DNA of 20,373 bases. Source: an uncultured Bacteroidota bacterium (GTDB lineage: Bacteria; Bacteroidota; Bacteroidia; B-17B0; Aurantibacillaceae). A program made the position numbers and the translations under genes. The notes beneath the pieces were generated by a model that had not been told where the DNA came from, searched no databases, and saw only the letters and a program-made list of their open reading frames with translations. How positions within the stretch are numbered: the first letter of the stretch is position 1; each line of letters begins with the position of its first letter. This document shows positions 1 through 6,609 of the stretch, piece after piece. Location of the stretch: NCBI GenBank assembly GCA_903923915.1, contig CAIXZI010000023.1, forward strand, positions 1 through 20,373, written 5' to 3'.

Positions 1-138
1 AATAAATATACCTCCAAACCAATATCTTTTTGGTGCGGGCAATTTATCAATCATAAAATTGCCGCATATAAAAACAAAGCCGCACCCAATGAAGAGTGCG
101 GCCATTATAATTCCTGTAATTAAAAATGCACGTTGCAT
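1..138 (-). CDS. Small membrane protein of unknown function, partial (3' end outside window)
   Basis: An open frame on the minus strand starts at an ATG at 138 and runs off the left edge; 46 codons are visible. The protein opens MQRAFLITGIIMAALFIG and is strongly hydrophobic to about residue 29, so a membrane segment is likely, followed by a basic stretch (DKLPAPKR) and more hydrophobic residues. The start lies only 4 bp after the tonB stop codon, so it is probably the next gene of the exbB-exbD-exbD-tonB operon. Small membrane proteins after tonB are common in Bacteroidota versions of this cluster (family knowledge, not proven here). No function can be given. The frame, spacing and hydrophobicity are seen; operon membership is inferred. 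Confidence 0.6.
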   Translation of the reverse strand, partial: MQRAFLITGIIMAALFIGCGFVFICGNFMIDKLPAPKRYWFGGIFI

Positions 139-142
139 AGTA

Positions 143-997
<855 letters not shown>

Positions 998-998
998 C

Positions 999-1631
999 TT
1001 ATTTAATTTTTTCGGTTAACAATGCATATTCAGGTGCCGACATATCAATAATTACATATTTACCCACCATACAAACATTAAGCTCATCAACCGCATCAAT
1101 AACATCTCGGTAAGTTGCTTTATCGTCTGTTTTAATTAAAGCCGTAAGAGAGCGTTTATCTCCTTTTGCTTCCATTGCCAAACGTTTAAAGGTTGTATCA
1201 GCCATTTGTTTGCTTTTTACTTTGGCTTCTAACTTAGCAATTTCATCATGTGCATAACTGTTCATTTCTAAAATGATTTTATGCAAACCTTCAGGCGTAA
1301 ATGATGTTTCGGTTAATTGTGTAGCAGGTTTCCCTTCTTTATTATCCGGCGCGTTAAACTGCCCTTTGTAATAAAAAATTTTGTGGTCTTTTGTAAGGAT
1401 GATATTCAATCCGTTCTTTACCTCAACCGGTTTTTCGTTTGGAGGAGGAGGAGCCGGAAAGCTTAATTCCATTGATTTAGGCTTGCTAAACGTTGATGTT
1501 AGTACGAAAAACGTTAATAGCAGGAACCCCAAATCTACCATGGGTGTCATATCTATTTTGGTGGATTGTTTTTTGGCGCGTTTCTTCCCGCCTTTTTTGT
1601 GGCCACCGCCATCGTCTGCAATTTCAGCCAT
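999..1631 (-). CDS. exbD: ExbD/TolR-family biopolymer transport protein (second copy)
   Basis: ExbD works with ExbB as the proton channel and stator that energises TonB. The 210-residue protein has a lysine-rich cytoplasmic N-terminus (residues 12-25), then the ExbD signature TKIDMTPMVDLGFLLLTFFV with the proton-carrying aspartate at residue 33 inside a membrane helix of about 31-49. A proline patch (59-64) leads into a long periplasmic domain. That domain is longer than the roughly 140-residue E. coli ExbD, as is usual for Bacteroidota copies. It begins 8 bp after the upstream exbD stop and ends 1 bp before tonB, so translation of the three is probably coupled. Having two non-identical exbD genes is typical of this cluster; they may form a heteromeric complex (inference). 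Confidence 0.93.
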   Translation of the reverse strand: MAEIADDGGGHKKGGKKRAKKQSTKIDMTPMVDLGFLLLTFFVLTSTFSKPKSMELSFPAPPPPNEKPVEVKNGLNIILTKDHKIFYYKGQFNAPDNKEGKPATQLTETSFTPEGLHKIILEMNSYAHDEIAKLEAKVKSKQMADTTFKRLAMEAKGDKRSLTALIKTDDKATYRDVIDAVDELNVCMVGKYVIIDMSAPEYALLTEKIK

Positions 1632-1639
1632 TTTTAATT

Positions 1640-2329
1640 TTATTTTTTACCCGCTTTAGCCGGCTTAGTTGCGCCGCCTTCTAACGAAGTAATTAAGTTA
1701 AAACGATAAATTTTCATATCTGTAAATGTTTTTAAAACTGCTTTTACAGAAATGTATTTTGTAGTTGCATCTGCTTTTATAGCGTAACGTACTTTTTCTC
1801 CCACAAAATCTTTACCCGCATCTTTTGCTTTATCGCGTTCGCGGATATAGATACCATTGGTTTCCTGCGCTGCATATCTAACCCAGTCGCTAAGCTGTGG
1901 GTCTCTAAGCGAATCGTTTGGAACACCTTTTTGTGGTTGAAATTTCATGCGTTCGGCTTCTGTAGCATCAATGTATTTTGGTAAATCCTGAATGGCTACA
2001 CCAAAGCTGCTCATTCCGCCAAATTTTTTAATTTGTGCTTCGCTAAACGCTACTTTGTACTTGCCGCTCATTTTCATTAACGTAGCCACTTTTGCCTCTG
2101 AATTACTTACACCAAAAAACGGTCTGCCCAAACCATCAATACTAACTAAAATAGTATTATCGGGCAAAGCTTTATCGGCATGAGAAGCTGGAGGATCAAC
2201 AGTTACAGGCTCTGCCATACGAAAAGAGGCGGTAAGCATAAAAAACGTTACCAGCAGAAACGCCAAATCTACCATGGGCGTCATATCTAACGACGGGGCG
2301 CCTCCTTTGGATACTTTTCCTTTTGACAT
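1640..2329 (-). CDS. exbD: ExbD/TolR-family biopolymer transport protein (first copy)
   Basis: This is the first of two ExbD-like proteins between exbB and tonB, 229 residues long. The short N-terminus is followed by the signature LDMTPMVDLAFLLVTFFMLT, with the conserved aspartate at residue 21 and a single membrane helix at about 19-35. The remainder is periplasmic and carries an insertion of about 100 residues, rich in charged residues, before a C-terminal region ending in a KPAKAGKK basic tail. It lies 61 bp downstream of exbB and 8 bp upstream of the second exbD. The two copies share the membrane signature but differ strongly in the periplasmic part, which suggests different partners rather than redundancy (inference). 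Confidence 0.92.
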   Translation of the reverse strand: MSKGKVSKGGAPSLDMTPMVDLAFLLVTFFMLTASFRMAEPVTVDPPASHADKALPDNTILVSIDGLGRPFFGVSNSEAKVATLMKMSGKYKVAFSEAQIKKFGGMSSFGVAIQDLPKYIDATEAERMKFQPQKGVPNDSLRDPQLSDWVRYAAQETNGIYIRERDKAKDAGKDFVGEKVRYAIKADATTKYISVKAVLKTFTDMKIYRFNLITSLEGGATKPAKAGKK

Positions 2330-2390
2330 TCTTAATTTGTTTTAATTATGATGCACTAATTTGATTAATTCCATAAAAATTCAGGAAATA

Positions 2391-3188
2391 TTATTTTCCT
2401 GAAGATTGAAATTCTTGAATGATAGAGAAACCAGCTTCGTCCATAGCGTAAGTTAATTGATCTACACGGTTAGAGAACACGTTATAGAAAATAATAGCTA
2501 ATGCCGAAGATAAGATACCTACCAATGTGTTTACAAGTGCCTCAGAGATACCTGTTGATAATGCTGATGTATCAGGCGTACCAGCCGCAGCTAATGCACC
2601 AAATGCACGAATCATCCCCACAACCGTACCGATTAGACCAACAAGTGTACCGATAGATGCGCAAGTTGAAATAACTACCATGTTTTTAGAAAGCATTGGT
2701 AACTCTAATGATGTAGCTTCTTCAATAGCTTTTTGGATAGCAGCCACTTTTGCTTCTTTATCCATGTTGCTATCGTTTTGAACGAATTTATATTTTTCTA
2801 AACCTTCGTGAACCACGTTAGCTAAAGAACCTTGTTGTTTGTTACACTCTGCAATAGCGCCATCTAAATCATGAGCCGCAATTAAAGATTTAATTTTAGC
2901 AACAAATTTATCAGTTGCACCTTTACCACTTGCTTTTTGAATAGTAATGAAACGCTCAATAGCAAATGTTAATACAGTTAAAAACACACCTAATAATATG
3001 GGTACGATAAAACCACCTTTGTACATAATTCCTAAAAAGTTACCTGGTTTTGGATGTCCTTCTGCGTCAAAATTGTTGGCGTTACCAAGAATCATACTGT
3101 AAATAAAGAATCCGATGCCCATGCAAATAGCAATAGCTAATGCTGAAACGATGAACGGAAAGCCGCCTGATGTTTTTTTGTTGCTCAT
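2391..3188 (-). CDS. exbB: MotA/TolQ/ExbB proton channel family protein
   Basis: This is the proton-channel subunit of the Ton motor in the inner membrane, 265 residues. Four hydrophobic segments are visible at about 12-33, 59-79, 170-192 and 213-236. The family signature lies in the third and following region (LVGLIGTVVGMIRAF, 182-196), with SEALVNTLVGI at 215-225. The cytoplasmic loop between helices two and three (about 85-165) is charged and helical. The extra N-terminal helix is common in Bacteroidota ExbB-like proteins. It is first in the minus-strand operon exbB-exbD-exbD-tonB. A Bacteroidota -7 box sits about 50 bp upstream and there is no Shine-Dalgarno sequence. MotA and TolQ belong to the same family; the exbD and tonB neighbours decide for ExbB. 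Confidence 0.93.
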   Translation of the reverse strand: MSNKKTSGGFPFIVSALAIAICMGIGFFIYSMILGNANNFDAEGHPKPGNFLGIMYKGGFIVPILLGVFLTVLTFAIERFITIQKASGKGATDKFVAKIKSLIAAHDLDGAIAECNKQQGSLANVVHEGLEKYKFVQNDSNMDKEAKVAAIQKAIEEATSLELPMLSKNMVVISTCASIGTLVGLIGTVVGMIRAFGALAAAGTPDTSALSTGISEALVNTLVGILSSALAIIFYNVFSNRVDQLTYAMDEAGFSIIQEFQSSGK

Positions 3189-3238
3189 ATTAGTTGATTT
3201 TTATTTGTTTTTACTTTTTTGGTTTTTTAATTGGTTGC

Positions 3239-3246
3239 CAAACTTA
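3239..3246 (-). promoter_or_regulatory. -7 box of the exbB-tonB operon
   Basis: On the minus strand these bases read TAAGTTTG, a full match to the Bacteroidota -7 consensus TAnnTTTG. The exbB ATG lies 50 nt downstream, which predicts a leader of roughly 45 nt. I see no convincing -33 TTTG at the usual 19-bp distance. Confidence 0.5.
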
Positions 3247-3316
3247 CTAAAATACTTTTAATTTAAAAATATACCCTTTTTGTTTATGATTGTTTAACCT
3301 AAATTTAATTTTGACT

Positions 3317-3787
3317 TTATTCGCAGCCAAAAATAACCCGCCCCTTTTTTTCGGTTATTAGCTTTTTAGCTTCATTTCCCTCACAGGGCTTTACAATTAC
3401 CTGAAGATTAAATACATGCGTTTTTTTAACCATATCGCAAGCTTTGCCTGTTGCCATTAGTTGTGGCGCAATTTCTAAAACTACTTTATAGAGATTTCTC
3501 TCTCCCACGTTTTTAAATTTAGTAGTATCGTTTTCTTTAAAATTCATCTCATCGTTGCCCGTACCTTTTAAATACCTGTGTGCCTGCGTGTATTGCGCGC
3601 TGGGTTTGCTCTCCATAAAAATCAATAAATCCTGTCGGGTAAAGTATAAAATATCATCTTTATATTCTACACTAACTGTTTGGTTTTTGTTTTTTGGCAA
3701 AAGTTTAGTTGGTTTTACCACGGTTTTTTTCTGTGCAGATGCAACAAATACCAGCAATAAAAAGCTAAGCAATACAACGTTTTTCAT
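3317..3787 (-). CDS. Secreted or periplasmic protein of unknown function
   Basis: I do not recognise this 156-residue protein. It starts with a clear signal peptide (MKNVVLLSFLLLVFVASAQ, probable cleavage after Ala18), followed by a lysine-rich region and then a compact domain with alternating hydrophobic residues. There are three cysteines in the last third (in GKACDM, VKPCEG and the penultimate residue of the ending FGCE), which leaves one unpaired if a disulfide forms. Both neighbours are on the minus strand, but gaps of 128 bp and 248 bp and its own -7 box indicate a separate transcript. The upstream gap contains a three-fold 21-bp-phased motif that may regulate it. Export is supported by sequence; function is unknown. 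Confidence 0.75.
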   Translation of the reverse strand: MKNVVLLSFLLLVFVASAQKKTVVKPTKLLPKNKNQTVSVEYKDDILYFTRQDLLIFMESKPSAQYTQAHRYLKGTGNDEMNFKENDTTKFKNVGERNLYKVVLEIAPQLMATGKACDMVKKTHVFNLQVIVKPCEGNEAKKLITEKKGRVIFGCE

Positions 3788-3807
3788 TTAATATTAAAAT
3801 TCTTTTG

Positions 3808-3815
3808 TAAAGATA
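3808..3815 (-). promoter_or_regulatory. -7 box of the secreted-protein gene
   Basis: On the minus strand this reads TATCTTTA, matching TAnnTTTG except for the last base. The ATG is 20 nt downstream. Confidence 0.4.
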
Positions 3816-3843
3816 ACTTACGGAAAACCTTTTAAAGCGCCAA

Positions 3844-3900
3844 CTTTTTAAACGGCGGCACTTTCTTTTTAAACGGTCGATTTTAACAAAAATACGGTCG
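3844..3900. promoter_or_regulatory. Three direct repeats with 21-bp period (possible operator)
   Basis: The tetramer ACGG occurs at 3852-3855, 3873-3876 and 3894-3897, exactly 21 bp apart each time, in the contexts AAACGGCGG, AAACGGTCG and ATACGGTCG. The first two lie in the longer direct repeat CTTTTTAAACGG (3844-3855 and 3865-3876). Two helical turns of spacing would place all copies on one face of the DNA. They lie roughly 30-85 bp upstream of the -7 box of the secreted-protein gene. A binding site for an activator is an inference. Confidence 0.35.
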
Positions 3901-3948
3901 TTTCTTCAATATATTTCTTCGTAAACACTTTTATTTTAAAAGGTGTAA

Positions 3949-4013
3949 GTCATCCTGAGCTTGTCGAAGGATATGGATGGGCTGCCCAAATGGTTCGACA
4001 AACTCACCATGAC
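3949..4013. repeat. Palindromic REP-like repeat, copy 1
   Basis: Left arm 3949-3968 (GTCATCCTGAGCTTGTCGAA) and right arm 3994-4013 (TTCGACAAACTCACCATGAC) are inverted copies that pair at 16 of 20 positions around a 25-nt loop. The loop contains GGGCTGCCCAAATG, which is shared with the copy at 10676-10741. The element lies in the gap between two minus-strand genes. No poly-T tail follows on either strand, so it is not a standard terminator. Elements of this sequence type are known as dispersed repeats in Bacteroidota. Confidence 0.75.
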
Positions 4014-4035
4014 CCAACACTATTAATCAAGAGGG

Positions 4036-5451
4036 TTACTTTTTTGCCGGACTTAAATTAAATGCTTTTGCCTTTTCTACCATAAAATCAAATGCTTCCT
4101 GGTAATCATTTTTAATAATACCGTCTAATATGGCTTCTCTGATGGCAGTTTTAATTACACCTACTTCTCGCCCTGCGGGAATATTAAAAATTTCCATAAT
4201 TAATTCGCCTGTAATAGGTGGCTGCCAGTTACGCACGCGGTCTTTTTCTTCAAGCTCTTTTAATTTCGAACGGACAAGCTCAAAATTTTGTAAGTACCGT
4301 TGCTTTTTTGCGAAGCTCTTTGTGGTAATATCTGCATCGCAAAGCATCATCAAATCATCAATATCATCGCCAGCTTCAAACAATAAACGCCTAATGGCAG
4401 AATCTGTAATTTCTGATTTTGCCAATACAATAGGCCTTAAATGCAGTAGCACCAGCTTCTGTACGTACTTCATTTTTTCGTTTAACGGAAGTCGTAAATC
4501 AGTAAATATTTTTGGTACCATTCGTGCGCCTCTGTCTTCGTGCCCATGGAAAGTCCAACCTTTTTTTTCTTCAAAACGTTTAGTGGCAGGTTTGGCAATA
4601 TCGTGCAAAATGGCACTCCACCTAAGCCACAGGTTATCGGTATTTTTACAAATATTATCCAACACTTCAAGCGTGTGGTAAAAATTATCTTTATGCGATT
4701 TTCCTTTTATGGTTTCAACGCCGTATAAATTAGCCATTAACGGAAATATCAAATGCAGCAAACCGCTATCAAATAAGAGTTTAAAACCAACCGAAGGCAC
4801 CGGTGAAAGAATAATTTTATTCAGCTCATCGGTAATGCGTTCTTTAGAAACTATATTGATGCGCTCTTTGTTTTTTAAGATAGATTGAAAAGATTTTTCT
4901 TCAATAACAAACCCAAGCTGCGATGCAAAACGAATAGCGCGCATCATACGCAAAGGGTCGTCACTATAAGTAATATCAGGGTCTAAAGGCGTGCGAATTA
5001 ATTTGTTCTCTAAATCTTTTACGCCACCAAATGGATCTAATAATTGCCCGAAATTGCTGGCGTTTAAACCAATAGCAAGCGCATTCATGGTAAAATCACG
5101 CCTATCCTGGTCATCTTTTAAACTACCGTCTTCAACAATGGGTTTACGAGATTCTTTTCGGTATGATTCTTTTCTTGCACCAACAAATTCTACCTCAACA
5201 TCATTATATTTTATTTGCGCGGTACCGAAATTTTTAAATACTGATAAATGAGCTTCATCACCCAATTTATTTTTTACTGCGGCCGCCAAATCAATGCCTC
5301 GACCGATAGCCACCACATCAATATCTTTATTAGTTCTGTTTAAAAAAATATCGCGAACAAAACCACCAATAACATAAGCCTCAACACCAAGCTCATCAGC
5401 ACATTGGGCTATCAGCTTAAATAAAGGCGTATCTATGTGTTTTTGAAACAT
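4036..5451 (-). CDS. cca: tRNA nucleotidyltransferase / poly(A) polymerase family protein with HD domain (CCA-adding)
   Basis: This class II nucleotidyltransferase probably adds or repairs the 3' CCA of tRNAs. With the start at ATG 5451 the protein is 471 residues. The head domain shows GGFVRD (29-34), the metal-binding DID (43-45), RRDFTMNALAI (117-127) and DDPLRMMRAIRFA (164-176). An HD-type domain follows with LHDIAKP (H283, D284) and later histidines (FHGHED, about 301-306). An in-frame ATG at 5493 is rejected as the start because the intervening bases are a heptamer tandem repeat plus a perfect -7 box (5458-5465) ending 6 nt before ATG 5451. The reaction is known for the family; whether this enzyme adds CCA, only A, or only CC is not decided by sequence. 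Confidence 0.92.
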   Translation of the reverse strand: MFQKHIDTPLFKLIAQCADELGVEAYVIGGFVRDIFLNRTNKDIDVVAIGRGIDLAAAVKNKLGDEAHLSVFKNFGTAQIKYNDVEVEFVGARKESYRKESRKPIVEDGSLKDDQDRRDFTMNALAIGLNASNFGQLLDPFGGVKDLENKLIRTPLDPDITYSDDPLRMMRAIRFASQLGFVIEEKSFQSILKNKERINIVSKERITDELNKIILSPVPSVGFKLLFDSGLLHLIFPLMANLYGVETIKGKSHKDNFYHTLEVLDNICKNTDNLWLRWSAILHDIAKPATKRFEEKKGWTFHGHEDRGARMVPKIFTDLRLPLNEKMKYVQKLVLLHLRPIVLAKSEITDSAIRRLLFEAGDDIDDLMMLCDADITTKSFAKKQRYLQNFELVRSKLKELEEKDRVRNWQPPITGELIMEIFNIPAGREVGVIKTAIREAILDGIIKNDYQEAFDFMVEKAKAFNLSPAKK

Positions 5452-5457
5452 GGAGTG

Positions 5458-5465
5458 CAAAGTTA
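5458..5465 (-). promoter_or_regulatory. -7 box of cca, ending 6 nt from the ATG
   Basis: The minus strand reads TAACTTTG, a perfect TAnnTTTG, followed by CACTCC and then ATG 5451. Transcription would start at or within a few bases of the start codon. This fixes the start at 5451 and predicts a leaderless or nearly leaderless mRNA. Confidence 0.6.
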
Positions 5466-5490
5466 ATAGGTAATAGTGATTAGGCAATAG
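5463..5490 (-). repeat. Four tandem heptamers upstream of cca
   Basis: Read on the minus strand, 5490-5463 is CTATTGC, CTAATCA, CTATTAC, CTATTAA in direct succession, a degenerate 7-bp tandem repeat that runs into the cca -7 box. It explains the low-complexity extension (NHYYLLTLH) of the open frame upstream of the true cca start. Confidence 0.55.
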
Positions 5491-5500
5491 CATTTAACCG

Positions 5501-5666
5501 TTAAACCACATAGCAAAAGTTTATTCCGAAACAAAAACCACATAGATACAATAGTTTTGTTTGTGTCTAAAGTTTAACATAGCAAAGCGTTGCTTTTTGA
5601 CAATAGACTATGATTAAAACGTAGTTTTCTATCCATTACTTTTTTTCTATGTTTTATGTGGTTTAA
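5501..5666. repeat. Inverted repeat filling the cca-kdsB gap
   Basis: TTAAACCACATA (5501-5512) and TATGTGGTTTAA (5655-5666) are perfect 12-bp inverted ends. Inside are more copies of the same word: AACCACATAGATACA at 5537-5551, AACATAGCAAAGCG at 5576-5589, and CTATGTTTTATG at 5647-5658. The 207-bp gap between the two divergent genes is mostly this element. ACCACATAG-type repeats are known to be dispersed in Bacteroidota genomes. No open frame or transposase is present. Confidence 0.6.
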
Positions 5667-5687
5667 GCACAACTAACTTTTAATTCT

Positions 5688-5695
5688 TATTTTTA
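5688..5695 (+). promoter_or_regulatory. -7 box of kdsB, 4 nt from the ATG
   Basis: TATTTTTA, seven of eight bases' worth of agreement with TAnnTTTG (last base A), is followed by CAAC and the kdsB ATG at 5700. The same arrangement, TATTTTTA-CATC-ATG, precedes aroQ on the minus strand, which supports it as a real leaderless promoter. Confidence 0.45.
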
Positions 5696-5699
5696 CAAC

Positions 5700-6440
5700 A
5701 TGATATTAGGTGTTATTCCTGCGCGATATGCTTCAAGCCGTTTTCCGGGCAAACCATTGGTAGATATACTTGGCAAAAGCATGATACAGCGTGTGTATGT
5801 GCAGGCAAAGAAATCAAAAAAGTTAGATGAAGTTGTTGTTGCCACAGATGATGAACGAATATTTAATCACGTAAAATCTTTTGGCGGACAAGCAGTAATG
5901 ACAGAAGCTAATCATCCAAGCGGCACTGATCGCTGTTTTGAAGCCTTTAAAAAATCGGGTAAAGATTTTACATATATTATTAACATACAAGGCGACGAAC
6001 CTTTTATAGATCCTTCGCAAATTGATTTATTGGTTGATGTTTGCGATGGCAAAACAGAACTCGCTACATTGATGATTCCTGTTGACTCGCACGAAGTGTT
6101 GTTTGATACCGGCGAGGTAAAAATTACAATGAACAACAAACACGAGGCGCTTTATTTTAGTCGCGAAGTTATACCACACATAAAAGGCGTTGACAAAAAA
6201 GACTGGCACAAGCATTTTCCGTATTACCGTCATGTTGGTATGTACGCTTATCGTGCTGATATTTTAAAAGAAATTACAACACTTGCTCCCTCTTCTTTAG
6301 AGAAAGTAGAATCGTTAGAGCAATTACGCTGGTTAGAAAATGGTTTTAAAATAAAATTAGCAATAACAGATTTTGACAGCCACTGCATAGATACACCCGA
6401 AGATATTGAAAAGGTGTTAAGGTTGATGAAGTTGAGTTAA
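5700..6440 (+). CDS. kdsB: 3-deoxy-manno-octulosonate cytidylyltransferase (CMP-Kdo synthetase)
   Basis: KdsB activates Kdo with CTP to give CMP-Kdo, the donor for the inner core of lipopolysaccharide; it is cytoplasmic. The 246-residue length is normal. Recognisable motifs are IPARYASSRFPGKPL (6-20, nucleotide binding), VVVATDDERI (45-54), PSGTDRCFEAF (73-83) and NIQGDEPFI (95-103, with the metal-binding aspartate). The last part contains the usual SLEQLRWLENG and the C-terminal DTPEDIEKV. It is a single-gene unit with a -7 box abutting the start and a strong hairpin after the stop. It converges with the prolyl oligopeptidase gene downstream. The family member is clear from motifs and length. 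Confidence 0.96.
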   Translation: MILGVIPARYASSRFPGKPLVDILGKSMIQRVYVQAKKSKKLDEVVVATDDERIFNHVKSFGGQAVMTEANHPSGTDRCFEAFKKSGKDFTYIINIQGDEPFIDPSQIDLLVDVCDGKTELATLMIPVDSHEVLFDTGEVKITMNNKHEALYFSREVIPHIKGVDKKDWHKHFPYYRHVGMYAYRADILKEITTLAPSSLEKVESLEQLRWLENGFKIKLAITDFDSHCIDTPEDIEKVLRLMKLS

Positions 6441-6451
6441 TTCAAAATAAA

Positions 6452-6479
6452 AAACCCAAGCCACTAACTTGGGTTTAAG
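6452..6479. terminator. Terminator hairpin after kdsB
   Basis: AAACCCAAG (6452-6460) pairs perfectly with CTTGGGTTT (6468-6476) around the 7-nt loop CCACTAA, beginning 12 bp after the kdsB stop. The U-tail on the plus strand is short (TTT). On the minus strand the hairpin is followed by TTTTTTATTTT, so it may act from both sides and also stop minus-strand transcripts that read through the prolyl oligopeptidase gene. Confidence 0.7.
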
Positions 6480-6609
6480 TTGGAATTGTTTAAATTAGAT
6501 AAAACCACTTATTGCTAATTTTTTAACCTCAAGAGAGCCAACGCTGCAAATTTCTATTTTAAACTAATACATTACAAGACCCCCAGCCCCCTATTTTATA
6601 TAAGCGTTT

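Noticed and set aside
5452..5493. Upstream ATG extending cca by 14 residues
   Set aside because: The extension is encoded by a tandem heptamer repeat and a perfect -7 promoter box; the family homology starts after ATG 5451.
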